This document shows positions 7,853-16,548 of a DNA stretch of 64,000 nt, piece by piece (the first letter of the stretch is position 1; the number at the start of each line of letters is the position of its first letter). The DNA is from Aquimarina aquimarini (GTDB taxonomy: Bacteria; Bacteroidota; Bacteroidia; Flavobacteriales; Flavobacteriaceae), in the NCBI RefSeq assembly GCF_900299535.1, contig NZ_OMKE01000039.1:1-64000 (forward strand). Reading direction: 5' to 3'. A program made the translations under genes and the position numbers. A model generated the notes under the pieces. That model saw nothing but the letters and a program-made list of their open reading frames with translations. It ran no database searches and had not been told where the DNA came from.

Positions 7853-10483
7853 ATGTCAGAAGAAAACGAAGAATTATATAGTGATTCGACTTCCGAAGAT
7901 CACCAACCACAGGAAGTGATTACCAAAGTTACAGGGATGTACAAGGATTGGTTTCTTGATTACGCATCTTATGTTATTCTAGAACGTGCTGTACCAGCAA
8001 TTGAAGATGGTTTGAAACCAGTGCAAAGACGTATCCTTCATTCTATGAAAGATCTTGATGATGGTAGGTACAATAAAGTAGCTAATATTGTTGGACATAC
8101 GATGCAGTATCACCCACATGGGGATGCGAGTATCTCTGATGCAATGGTACAAGTAGGGCAAAAAGAACTACTAATTGATATGCAAGGTAACTGGGGTAAT
8201 ATATTAACAGGTGATAGAGCAGCTGCTTCTAGGTATATAGAAGCACGTTTATCTAAATTTGCATTGGATGTTGTTTATAATCCAAAAGTTACTGATTGGC
8301 AGTTATCATATGATGGCCGTAAAAAAGAACCTATCAATCTTCCTGTTAAATTCCCGTTGTTATTAGCTCAGGGAGCAGAAGGTATTGCTGTAGGGTTAAG
8401 CACAAAAATTCTTCCTCATAATTTTCTAGAATTAATTGATGCTTCTATAAAACATTTACAAGGAAAGAAATTTACTATTCTACCAGATTTTCCTACTTCT
8501 GGTATAGCAGACTTTACAAATTATAATGATGGTAATCGTGGTGGTAAAGTAAGAGTGCGTGCAAAAATCTCTCAATACGATAAAAACACACTGGTTATTA
8601 ATGAGATACCCTTCTCTACTACAACCACTACTTTAATTGATTCAGTGCTTAAGGCAAATGATAAGGGGAAGATAAAAATCAAAAAAATCGAAGATAATAC
8701 TGCTGCAGAAGTAGAGATATTGGTTCATCTGCCATCAGGTATTTCTCCCGACAAAACAATTGATGCCTTATATGCATTTACCAATTGTGAAGTCTCTATT
8801 TCTCCTTTAGGTTGTGTTATTGAAGACAATAAGCCTAACTTTATTGGGGTATCAGAAATGTTACGTCGTTCTACTGATAATACACTAGAATTATTAAAGA
8901 AAGAATTAGAAATTCAACTAAGTGAACTGCAAGAACAATGGCATTTTGCATCTTTAGAAAGAATATTTATAGAAAATCGTATTTATCGTGATATAGAAGA
9001 AGTAGATACTTGGGAAGGTGTAATACAAGCCATAGATAAAGGGTTGAAACCTCATGTTAAACATTTAAAAAGAGCTGTAACAGAAGAGGATATTACACGA
9101 CTTACAGAAATTAGAATTAAACGTATTTCTAAATTCGATATAGATAAAGCACAGCAAAAAATTGAAGCGTTAGAAGAAGATATTGCTCAAATAAAACATC
9201 ATTTAGAGCATCTTATTGAATTTGCAATAGATTATTTTAAAAGGCTTAAAACTACCTACGGAAAAGATAAAGAACGCAAGACAGAAATCAGAATTTTTGA
9301 TGATATTGAAGCAACCAAAGTGGTTATTCGTAACACCAAATTATATGTAAATAGAGAAGAAGGATTTATAGGTACTTCATTACGAAAAAATGAATACGTT
9401 GGTGATTGTTCTGATATAGATGATATTATATGTTTTACAGCCGAAGGAAAAATGATGATTACCAAGGTGGGATCAAAAACATTTATTGGTAAAAATATTA
9501 TTCATATTGCTATTTTTAAGAAAAAAGACAAGCGCACTATTTATAATATAATCTATCAAGATGGTAAAGGTGGAGCTTCTTATGTAAAGCGTTTTGCAGT
9601 TACAGGAGTTACTCGTGATAAAGAATACGACTTAACACAAGGTAAAAAACAATCCAAGATAGTATATTTTTCAGCAAACCCTAACGGAGAAGCAGAAGTA
9701 ATTACTATTTTCTTGCGACAAGCCGGAAGTATCAAAAAACTAAAATTTGATCTGGATTTTGCAGATTTACTGATCAAAGGTAGAGGGGTAAAAGGAAATA
9801 TTGTTACCAAATACAATATCAAGAAAATTGAATTAAAAGAACAAGGAGTCTCAACACTAAAACCTAGAAAGATATGGTTTGACGATTCTGTACGACGTAT
9901 AAATGTAGATGGAAGAGGAGAATTATTAGGTGAATTTAGAGGAGAAGACCGGCTTTTGACAATTAATCAAAAAGGGATTCTGAAAACAATTACTCCTGAA
10001 GTTACCTTGCATTTTGATTCTGATATGATTGTTCTAGAAAAATGGAATCCCAAAAAACCAATTTCAGCTATCTATTGGGATGGTGAAAAAGAACGTTATT
10101 ATGTAAAACGTTTTTTGATAGAAAATCCTGAAAAAGAAGAGGCTTTTATTACCGAACATCCAAAATCTTTTCTCGAAATTGTATCTACAGATTTTAAACC
10201 AATAGTAGAGATTGTTTTTGTAAAATTAAGAGGAAAAGATCAACGTCCTAATGAAGAAATAAACCTTGAAGAATTTATCTCAATAAAAGGTTTTAAAGCT
10301 ATTGGAAATCAATTGACTACTCATAAAGTAAAACGGATTAATTTATTAGATCCATTACCTTATGAAGAGCCAGAATCATTGCCAGCAGAAGAGATAGAGG
10401 TTATAGAAGAAGAAAATATTTCTGCATCAGAATCTAATAATTCACAAGAAGAATCCGATGGGGATTCACCTACATTATTCTAA
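7853..10483 (+). CDS. parC: DNA topoisomerase IV subunit A (ParC)
   Basis: This 876-aa breakage-reunion subunit is the partner of ParE. The winged-helix domain includes LKPVQRRILHSM, YHPHGDASISDAMV (H87 to V99), and the catalytic tyrosine Y128 in AAASRYIEARLS. A long coiled coil follows (about 430-480), then a C-terminal beta-pinwheel region (about 500-800). The last 50 residues are acidic, rich in Glu and Ser. The quinolone-contact positions equivalent to GyrA Ser83 and Asp87 are Ala92 and Asp96. The protein lacks a canonical GyrA box (QRRGGKG). Length and operon position support ParC rather than GyrA. Confidence 0.93.
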   Translation: MSEENEELYSDSTSEDHQPQEVITKVTGMYKDWFLDYASYVILERAVPAIEDGLKPVQRRILHSMKDLDDGRYNKVANIVGHTMQYHPHGDASISDAMVQVGQKELLIDMQGNWGNILTGDRAAASRYIEARLSKFALDVVYNPKVTDWQLSYDGRKKEPINLPVKFPLLLAQGAEGIAVGLSTKILPHNFLELIDASIKHLQGKKFTILPDFPTSGIADFTNYNDGNRGGKVRVRAKISQYDKNTLVINEIPFSTTTTTLIDSVLKANDKGKIKIKKIEDNTAAEVEILVHLPSGISPDKTIDALYAFTNCEVSISPLGCVIEDNKPNFIGVSEMLRRSTDNTLELLKKELEIQLSELQEQWHFASLERIFIENRIYRDIEEVDTWEGVIQAIDKGLKPHVKHLKRAVTEEDITRLTEIRIKRISKFDIDKAQQKIEALEEDIAQIKHHLEHLIEFAIDYFKRLKTTYGKDKERKTEIRIFDDIEATKVVIRNTKLYVNREEGFIGTSLRKNEYVGDCSDIDDIICFTAEGKMMITKVGSKTFIGKNIIHIAIFKKKDKRTIYNIIYQDGKGGASYVKRFAVTGVTRDKEYDLTQGKKQSKIVYFSANPNGEAEVITIFLRQAGSIKKLKFDLDFADLLIKGRGVKGNIVTKYNIKKIELKEQGVSTLKPRKIWFDDSVRRINVDGRGELLGEFRGEDRLLTINQKGILKTITPEVTLHFDSDMIVLEKWNPKKPISAIYWDGEKERYYVKRFLIENPEKEEAFITEHPKSFLEIVSTDFKPIVEIVFVKLRGKDQRPNEEINLEEFISIKGFKAIGNQLTTHKVKRINLLDPLPYEEPESLPAEEIEVIEEENISASESNNSQEESDGDSPTLF

Positions 10484-10530
10484 TATTGTATTAAATAAAT
10501 GTATGGGTTGATTGATAAATGGTTTAATAA

Positions 10531-11370
10531 GTGACAAAGTTTATTAAAAAATATATTGATGTAGAACACATAGAAGGTATCATCTTGTATGTGTTAGTTA
10601 TACTTTTGATAACTTGGGGAATTTCTCAGGTAGTCAAATGGCTGCTGGTATTATTTTTAAATAGAAAACAAAAGCAAGGAAGTTATAATGTAACTAAATT
10701 GAAATTTGTAAAAAATTCAATTCGATTTATACTTTTTATGATTGCTTTTGTAATTATTATGGGCACAGTTCCATTTTTAAGAAGACAAGCAACTTTTATA
10801 TTTTCTGGAGCAGGTATTCTTGCTGCTATTATTGGTTTTGCAGCACAAGCAGCTATTTCTAATTTGATAGCTGGAGTATTTATTGTGTTGTTTGAGCCTT
10901 TTAGAATAGGGGATTACATTAAGTTAGATTCAGAACGTGTTGGTATTGTGATAGATATAACGTTGCGGCATACTGTTATTAATACTTTTGAGAATAAGAG
11001 GTTAATTATACCCAACTCTCTTATAAGTACAGAATCTATACTTAATCATACAATAGAGGACAGTAAAGTACTTAGTTTTAATAATTTTAAAATTGGATTA
11101 AATGCTGATATTGATGTAGTTCGTAAAATTATTACAGAAGAAGCTTTACAATTAGAATTCATAGCACATATAGAAAATAAAAAATCACCAGAAGTTAGGG
11201 TGATCGATGTACATGAATCTTATATTCATGTAAGAGCCTATGTATGGATATCAGAGCCTTTTCAGGAGTTTAAAATGAAATGTAAGCTTAAAGAGAGAGT
11301 ACAGAAACGATTTCTTAATGAGAAAATAGAAATGCCGATACCTTTACGTAGAATAATAAACGAAGAATAA
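10531..11370 (+). CDS. MscS-type mechanosensitive channel
   Basis: This 279-aa small-conductance channel protein opens under membrane tension to release solutes. Three hydrophobic segments lie at about 15-35, 62-82 and 92-125. The last contains the pore helix with its Ala/Gly pattern, FSGAGILAAIIGFAAQAAIS. It is followed by the beta-domain landmark EPFRIGDYIKL. The C-terminal alpha/beta domain ends PIPLRRI. The start is GTG at 10531; the only nearby upstream ATG runs straight into a stop. It begins 47 bp after parC on the same strand and may be read through from that operon. Confidence 0.9.
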   Translation: MTKFIKKYIDVEHIEGIILYVLVILLITWGISQVVKWLLVLFLNRKQKQGSYNVTKLKFVKNSIRFILFMIAFVIIMGTVPFLRRQATFIFSGAGILAAIIGFAAQAAISNLIAGVFIVLFEPFRIGDYIKLDSERVGIVIDITLRHTVINTFENKRLIIPNSLISTESILNHTIEDSKVLSFNNFKIGLNADIDVVRKIITEEALQLEFIAHIENKKSPEVRVIDVHESYIHVRAYVWISEPFQEFKMKCKLKERVQKRFLNEKIEMPIPLRRIINEE

Positions 11371-11400
11371 GAGGTATTCTACTATTTATTCGAATTTAAG

Positions 11401-11979
11401 CTACGATTTTTTCACATATTTTGTGAGGATTACAATATGTTGTCCATTTACACGACCTTCAATATGTTCTGCATTATCATGAACTAATGAGATATTTCTA
11501 ACTGCTGTACCACGTTTGGCAGTAAAATTAGCTCCTTTTACATCTAAATCTTTAATTAAAACAACAGAATCTCCTGCTTGTAGAGTAACACCATTGGCAT
11601 CAAGATGTTTTATAGCATCATCTTGGTCATCACCTTCTCCCGTAGCATTTGCCCAAGCCAGCATATCTTCATCAAGGTAGAGCATATCTAATAAATCTTG
11701 TGGCCATCCCTCTGTTTTTAATCTATTTAGCATTCTCCAAGCCATTATCTGCACAGCGGGAACTTCACTCCACATGCTATCATTAAGGCAACGCCAATGA
11801 TTTGCATCTATCTTTTCAGGGTTTTCTATTTGTTCCAGACAAACTTGAGAAATTAAAATATGAGAATCTAAATCTGATCCAGGTGATTTTGGAACTTCAT
11901 ACACCTTTAAGTTCTCTGTATCTCCTGATAACTCACATACAGATCCACTACGTTTGTTTAATTCTCTTTCTAAGTTCAT
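11401..11979 (-). CDS. PhnA domain protein
   Basis: This 192-aa protein has the PhnA C-terminal beta-barrel domain at residues about 130-190: LQAGDSVVLIKDLDVKGAN, then KRGTAVRNISL and a closing HIVILTKYVKKS. The N-terminal part contains SVCELSG and a further Cys (VCLEQI), the remains of or equivalent to the zinc-ribbon part of PhnA. Despite the name, this family is not needed for phosphonate breakdown, and no phn genes are nearby. The gene is convergent with the MscS gene (30-bp gap). Likely cytosolic; biochemical role unknown. Confidence 0.85.
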   Translation of the reverse strand: MNLERELNKRSGSVCELSGDTENLKVYEVPKSPGSDLDSHILISQVCLEQIENPEKIDANHWRCLNDSMWSEVPAVQIMAWRMLNRLKTEGWPQDLLDMLYLDEDMLAWANATGEGDDQDDAIKHLDANGVTLQAGDSVVLIKDLDVKGANFTAKRGTAVRNISLVHDNAEHIEGRVNGQHIVILTKYVKKS

Positions 11980-12069
11980 AAAATTTGATCAATAATTAAT
12001 TATTACAAAAATGCATCAAAATTTATTATTATGACAGCACATTATATTGTTTTTGAGAGAAAACTCTAG

Positions 12070-13206
12070 TTATCGTTCACTAGGATCTTCTATTTCATTT
12101 TCTTGTAAAGGATTTTTTGTAAAAGGAAATATAAATTGACGTATAAAACCTTTAGGGAATTTTGCTTCACCCAATCCTGTACTTTCTGGCCATGTATTCC
12201 CCATAGGATAATAGGTGCCAAATAACATATCTATAAAAGGAAAATGAATAGCGAAATTCTTGTCATATGCTTTAGGATCAGCAGAGTGGTGCCAATGGTG
12301 ATACTGCGGGGTTACAAATATATATTTGAAAAAACCAAAATTAATTCGAGTATTTGAATGTGCTAATACAGCTTGAATTGAGACAATGACTATATATACT
12401 GTAAAGACAGATGTGCTAAACCCAAAAACATAAATAGGTAAGAAAGAAACAGCGCGTACTACAATCAAATCCAAAAAATGAGTTCTTGATCCTGCAAGCC
12501 AGTCAATATCTTTTGTAGAATGATGTACTGCATGGAAACGCCATAAAAAAGGGAGTTTATGAAAAAAATAATGCCCTGTCCATTGAAATAAATCAGAAAC
12601 AAATAGAGCCAAGAATAATTGAGGAATAAACCAAATTGATTGCACCCAAGAATGAAACCCTTCTAAACCTATTCCTGAAAAAGCGATCACGGCAGGTAAC
12701 TGTACCAAAACTCCTGTAACCTGGATAAGTAAATGCCCAATAATAAAATATACCAAATCTGTTCTCCACTCTGGATGAAACTTAGTTTGATCAGTTCGTT
12801 TTGGTAAAAACAATTCAATTGGAATAAATATAAACGCAGAGATTAGTATATCAAGAAGAAGCCAGTCTAATCCAATCGTAAAAGATTTATAATCCAGATC
12901 TTGATGTTCTGGTAAACCATTACCAATGAGTATAGTTCCTCCAATAATAAGAATAGCCATAAAACCAAGCTTTGTTTTTTTACTTAGAATAAAACTTGTC
13001 AAAGCAAACCCAAAAGATAATACGAGTAATCCCAAAAGAACCCATTTTATATATTTGGGGGTGTATAGCTTCCTAAAATCAGCAGTGGTGAGATATTCAG
13101 GAAAATATGCACAGATAACAGAACCAAAGCAAATAATTGCTAAGAAAATGGAGATATAACCACTAATTTTTCCTTCTCCTATTTTTAATCTTTTATTTTG
13201 ATTCAT
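12070..13206 (-). CDS. Sterol desaturase / fatty acid hydroxylase family membrane protein
   Basis: This 378-aa integral membrane di-iron oxygenase has at least six hydrophobic segments. The histidine clusters typical of the superfamily are present: DLFQWTGHYFFHK, WRFHAVHHSTKD with the nearby SRTHFLD, and YHHWHHSADPKAYDKNF. These coordinate two irons, and the reaction is O2-dependent hydroxylation or desaturation of a lipid C-H bond. The substrate cannot be read from sequence; in bacteroidetes candidates are fatty acids, carotenoids and ornithine lipids. It lies 64 bp downstream of the TerC gene on the same strand. An N-terminal extension of about 120 residues with extra membrane helices precedes the catalytic part. 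Confidence 0.87.
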   Translation of the reverse strand: MNQNKRLKIGEGKISGYISIFLAIICFGSVICAYFPEYLTTADFRKLYTPKYIKWVLLGLLVLSFGFALTSFILSKKTKLGFMAILIIGGTILIGNGLPEHQDLDYKSFTIGLDWLLLDILISAFIFIPIELFLPKRTDQTKFHPEWRTDLVYFIIGHLLIQVTGVLVQLPAVIAFSGIGLEGFHSWVQSIWFIPQLFLALFVSDLFQWTGHYFFHKLPFLWRFHAVHHSTKDIDWLAGSRTHFLDLIVVRAVSFLPIYVFGFSTSVFTVYIVIVSIQAVLAHSNTRINFGFFKYIFVTPQYHHWHHSADPKAYDKNFAIHFPFIDMLFGTYYPMGNTWPESTGLGEAKFPKGFIRQFIFPFTKNPLQENEIEDPSER

Positions 13207-13270
13207 TCAATTGTTTTATAATAGTATTATATTCATATATCATCTCATATGCAATAGACAGATCTATGAT

Positions 13271-14077
13271 TTATTGCTCTTGAGTTTTCTTTTTTCTTTT
13301 CTTTCGCAATTTAAAGTTCAAAAACTCAATAAATAAAGAAAAAGCAATAGTAAAGTATAAATACCCTTTTGGAATTACACCAACTTCGCTTCCAAAAATT
13401 TGTAAATGAGCTAAATGTGCGGCTTCTGCAATTAGCATAAACCCTATAAGTATTAAAAAAGAAAGACCAAGGATCTGTACAGAAGGGTGTTTGTTTACAA
13501 AACGACCAACAGGAGTAGCAAATATCATCATTATAAGTACAGATACAATCACGGCAATAATCATTATGATCAAAGCATCATTTGGATCATCACTTAGCCC
13601 ATTGGTCATACCTACAGCAGTAAGAATAGAATCAAAAGAAAAAACTACATTGATCAATGTAATTTGTAGAATAGCATTAGATAATGTAGATGAACTTTTT
13701 GCTTGTATTTCTTTTTCTTCTTCTCCTTTTTCGTCTACTTTTTCATGTATTTCGTGTACACTCTTGTAGAGAAGAAAAATTCCACCACCAAACAAAATCA
13801 GTGACTGTCCGCTTATACCAGCTTCTATCCAAGGCAGGTCAATATGCCAGAAAGGAGCTTCCATAGCTACCAATAATGATATTCCGAATAAAAGAACCAC
13901 ACGCATTATCATAGCAAGGAATAACCCTATACTTGTTGCTTTTTTTTGTTGTTGATCAGGAAGTTTGCTAGAGGCTAATGAAATAAAAATAATATTGTCT
14001 ATACCCAATACAATTTCTAAGAAAGTAAGTGTTAATAAGGCAACCCAAGCATCAGCTGATGTAAAAATTTCTAACAT
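13271..14077 (-). CDS. TerC family integral membrane protein
   Basis: This 268-aa protein has about seven transmembrane helices and the TerC signature: LEIVLGIDNIIFISL near the N-terminus, INVVFSFDSILTAVG in the middle, and the late LSFLILIGFMLIAEA. The acidic residues in these helices are thought to handle metal ions such as manganese. The charged loop between helices 3 and 4 (EIHEKVDEKGEEEKE) faces the cytoplasm. Its ATG overlaps the stop of the upstream small lipoprotein gene by one base (TAATG), so the two are translationally coupled. A manganese or stress role is likely from family knowledge, not shown here. Confidence 0.9.
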   Translation of the reverse strand: MLEIFTSADAWVALLTLTFLEIVLGIDNIIFISLASSKLPDQQQKKATSIGLFLAMIMRVVLLFGISLLVAMEAPFWHIDLPWIEAGISGQSLILFGGGIFLLYKSVHEIHEKVDEKGEEEKEIQAKSSSTLSNAILQITLINVVFSFDSILTAVGMTNGLSDDPNDALIIMIIAVIVSVLIMMIFATPVGRFVNKHPSVQILGLSFLILIGFMLIAEAAHLAHLQIFGSEVGVIPKGYLYFTIAFSLFIEFLNFKLRKKRKKKTQEQ

Positions 14078-14448
14078 TATTTTATTTTTTTTGCAGTTCC
14101 ACGTTGTTTGTTATTATCACCTACCATTCCATACTCAAAGGTGTAAATATTTTTTTCTGTAGTTAAGATTTTCATATGTATCGCTTTTCTTTCTGCCATG
14201 TTTTTTGGGTGTAACTTTTTTACAATATATTCACACTCATTAATCCATCGTATAGACGAAGTATCACTTTTTCCCTTAAAAAAATCAATCTCGATGGTAT
14301 CGTTACGTATAAAAGTCGTTTTCGCCAATTCTCCATCAAGAAAAGCTTCAAATTCAAAAGTCCCTGTATGAAAATTAGAACAATTCCGCTCTTGTTGATA
14401 ACAACTACTAGCTAGAATATATAATAATAGTAAAGCGATGTGCTTCAT
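14077..14448 (-). CDS. Small exported lipoprotein-like protein
   Basis: This 123-aa protein has an N-terminal hydrophobic segment ending ILASSCYQQ, a plausible but weak lipobox with Cys16. The mature part holds FHTGTFEFEAFLDGE, FIRNDTIEIDFF and a final KKIK, suggesting a small beta-rich fold. Similar small flavobacterial proteins are, as I recall, sometimes listed under the misleading name 'DNA topoisomerase IV', which nothing in this sequence supports. It overlaps the TerC start by one base. Function unknown; the coupling suggests it acts with TerC at the cell envelope (inference). Confidence 0.75.
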   Translation of the reverse strand: MKHIALLLLYILASSCYQQERNCSNFHTGTFEFEAFLDGELAKTTFIRNDTIEIDFFKGKSDTSSIRWINECEYIVKKLHPKNMAERKAIHMKILTTEKNIYTFEYGMVGDNNKQRGTAKKIK

Positions 14449-14517
14449 AAAATCTTTAAATAAGCAACGAAAATAAATTTATTTCTAGAAAGTTAATAAA
14501 TATAAGAAAGAAAAATA

Positions 14518-14979
14518 TCAAGTTTTTTTCATTTGATAGGAGCTAAAGGTGCCATCTGCATAAAAAAATACAATTTTTTCAATTTTTTGCTCTGTAGAGA
14601 TGGCGCTAGATAATTTTTTTTCGGGTGTAGTCAAATCCTCGCTCTTAATTTCTTCAGTAGGAGGATGCGTAAATAAATCTTGTGCAGTGGTAGCTATAGA
14701 ATTTTTCTCAGGAATTGAAGTAGAAGGAGAAACTTGAACAGGATTGTTTTGAGTTTTAGGAAAAGTACCCTTGCCATATAATAACCATTGTAAATCCACA
14801 TCTGAATATGCGTCAACAATTTTCATAACAAAATCAAGGCTAGGTTTATTTCTACCACTAAGAATATGTGAGATAGAAGAGCGGCCTACCCCCATATAAT
14901 CTGCAAAAGATGAAGCAGATATTGCATAGTGATTCATTATTTTTTGGATCCTGTTACCAAAATCTATGTTGTTTACCAT
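14518..14979 (-). CDS. XRE-type helix-turn-helix regulator
   Basis: This 153-aa protein has an N-terminal lambda-repressor-like domain (residues about 5-70): RIQKIMNHYAISASSFADYM, then the recognition helix VGRSSISHILSGRNKPSLDF, closing with DLQWLLYGKGTFP. Residues 75-130 are Pro/Ser/Thr-rich and probably disordered. The last 20 residues form a short beta-like tail (KIVFFYADGTFSSYQM). There is no peptidase or ligand domain. The start codon lies inside a perfect GTTTAC-N4-GTAAAC palindrome, and more copies lie upstream, strongly suggesting autoregulation. No phage genes are adjacent. Confidence 0.88.
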   Translation of the reverse strand: MVNNIDFGNRIQKIMNHYAISASSFADYMGVGRSSISHILSGRNKPSLDFVMKIVDAYSDVDLQWLLYGKGTFPKTQNNPVQVSPSTSIPEKNSIATTAQDLFTHPPTEEIKSEDLTTPEKKLSSAISTEQKIEKIVFFYADGTFSSYQMKKT

Positions 14980-15055
14980 TGTAAACTATTTAAAAAAGAT
15001 TAGACTTTACAAAAGTAAACAAAATACTTTAAAAGAGTAGTTTACAAATGTAAAC
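14971..15055. promoter_or_regulatory. Operator cluster 1 (three GTTTAC-N4-GTAAAC palindromes)
   Basis: Three 16-bp inverted repeats: O1 14971-14986 (perfect arms, covering the regulator start codon at 14977-14979), O2 15005-15020 (arm mismatch at the first base), O3 15040-15055 (perfect arms). Their centres are 34 and 35 bp apart. On the minus strand O2 and O3 contain TACTTTTG and TACATTTG, each a full match to the Bacteroidota -7 box TAnnTTTG, so a protein bound here would cover promoter elements of the XRE gene. Confidence 0.7.
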
Positions 15056-15194
15056 CATACGGTTTTTAGTTAAAGCTTTTTAATAGGTAAAGTGCTTTAA
15101 TGTACTAATTATAAGACTTTTAGTGTTAAATAATGTTCTAGTTTAAATAAATGTTAATAAGCTGTATACATCTGAAAATAACCCTAAACAAGTT

Positions 15195-15293
15195 GTATAC
15201 TTATGTAAACAAGATTTTAAAACGCTAATGTTTACAAATGTAACAGTTGCTGTTTTACATTTGTAAATCTTAGTTGTGTTTACAACTGTAATT
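15195..15293. promoter_or_regulatory. Operator cluster 2 (four GTTTAC-N4-GTAAAC-like palindromes)
   Basis: Four more sites: O4 15195-15210 (GTATAC/GTAAAC), O5 15230-15245 (GTTTAC/GTAACA), O6 15253-15268 (TTTTAC/GTAAAT), O7 15278-15293 (GTTTAC/GTAATT). Centre spacings are 35, 23 and 25 bp. This group lies 67-165 bp upstream of the divergent M14 carboxypeptidase gene. O6 contains TACATTTG on the plus strand and O5 contains it on the minus strand, again overlapping -7-like boxes. The group is separated from cluster 1 by 139 bp with no such site. Confidence 0.6.
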
Positions 15294-15359
15294 AATACTC
15301 TTCTTTTGTTATGAATCTTCAGCAAACTATAGTAATTTCGTAACTTCATAAAACAAAAT

Positions 15360-16502
15360 ATGGATATTACTATTTTACAGAATTGGTTTACAAGCTATAA
15401 AGAGACATCTCTATCAGGACGTTATATAACTCTAGATCATATTATACCTTTATTAACTCAGTTATCCTCTAAAACCAAAATTGAAAAAATTGGATTCTCA
15501 GAGAATAATGCACCTATACATCTTATCACAATAGGTAATGGACCCAAGAAGTTATTATTTTGGTCCCAGATGCATGGTAATGAGTCTACCACTACAAAAG
15601 CTGTTTTTGATCTATTAAACTTGCTCACTGATTCCTCTAATAAGTTAACAGAACAAATTTTAGAAGAATGTACATTATATATAATACCAATATTAAGCCC
15701 TGATGGAGCAAAAGCATATACCAGACTTAATTATCAAAATGTAGATTTAAATAGAGATGCTCAGGAGAAAACTCAGAAAGAAAGTACTGTTTTTTTTAAT
15801 TTATATACAGAAATAAAACCAGATTATGCATTTAATTTACATGGTCAGCGTACAATTTTTGGTGCAGGAGAGAGTAATAACTCTGCTACAGTCTCATTTT
15901 TATCACCAGCAGGTGATAATAATCGTTCTATAACTGAGAGTCGTAAGGTTGCTATGGAGATTATAGTAGAAATGAATTCTGTATTGCAGAAATGTATTCC
16001 TAACAAAATAGGGCGTTATGATGATAGTTTTAATTTAAATTGTGTAGGTGATACTCTTGCTAGTTTAGAAATACCTACTATTCTTTTTGAAGCAGGACAT
16101 ACCCCAGATGATTATGATCGTGAAATAACACGAGAGTATATATTTTATTCTTTGGTTACTTCTATTAAATATATCAGTGATACAGATGTTACAGGAGAAA
16201 GGTATAAAGACTATTTTTTAATTCCAGAAAACAAAAAATGTTTTTATGATATAATAATAAGAGACGTAATCTTAGAAGGAGAAAATGTTGATATAGCAAT
16301 TCAATACAAAGAAATATTGATAGATAATAATGTGAAATTCGTACCAAGAGTTGCTGAAATTGGTAATCTTCAAAAATTTTATGGTCATAAGGAGATTATT
16401 GGCAAAAAAAGGACGATATATAACGAAAACGTTACAGTAGAGATAGTTCCAGAGGCCGAGCTGTTAAAATTTCACTTAAATTCTGAATTATTCTTAGTAT
16501 AA
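15360..16502 (+). CDS. M14 family zinc carboxypeptidase
   Basis: This 380-aa peptidase has the metallocarboxypeptidase signature in its N-terminal 250 residues: LLFWSQMHGNESTTTKAVF (HxxE zinc ligands), VDLNRDAQ (substrate arginine region), FNLHGQRTIFG (third zinc His), and TILFEAGHTPDDYDREITRE with the catalytic Glu. The C-terminal 110 residues have no recognisable domain. There is no signal peptide, so it looks cytoplasmic, unlike the digestive members, and may trim peptides or peptidoglycan fragments. It is divergent from the XRE regulator across the operator array, so it may belong to that regulon (inference). Confidence 0.88.
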   Translation: MDITILQNWFTSYKETSLSGRYITLDHIIPLLTQLSSKTKIEKIGFSENNAPIHLITIGNGPKKLLFWSQMHGNESTTTKAVFDLLNLLTDSSNKLTEQILEECTLYIIPILSPDGAKAYTRLNYQNVDLNRDAQEKTQKESTVFFNLYTEIKPDYAFNLHGQRTIFGAGESNNSATVSFLSPAGDNNRSITESRKVAMEIIVEMNSVLQKCIPNKIGRYDDSFNLNCVGDTLASLEIPTILFEAGHTPDDYDREITREYIFYSLVTSIKYISDTDVTGERYKDYFLIPENKKCFYDIIIRDVILEGENVDIAIQYKEILIDNNVKFVPRVAEIGNLQKFYGHKEIIGKKRTIYNENVTVEIVPEAELLKFHLNSELFLV

Positions 16503-16548
16503 TCAATAAAAAGTTGAAATAAAGTATGTGAATACTCTATTTTTCTGC

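Noticed and set aside
5079..10483. Subunits as DNA gyrase GyrB/GyrA
   Set aside because: The B subunit is about 620 aa without gyrase-specific extra length, the A subunit lacks a clear GyrA box, and the two are in one operon, which fits topoisomerase IV in this phylum.
14518..14979. XRE protein as a prophage repressor
   Set aside because: No integrase, structural or lysis genes are nearby and the neighbours are chromosomal housekeeping genes.
14971..15293. Repeat array as a possible CRISPR
   Set aside because: The units are 16-bp palindromes with imperfect sequence and irregular spacing, without uniform spacers or cas genes; operators explain them better.
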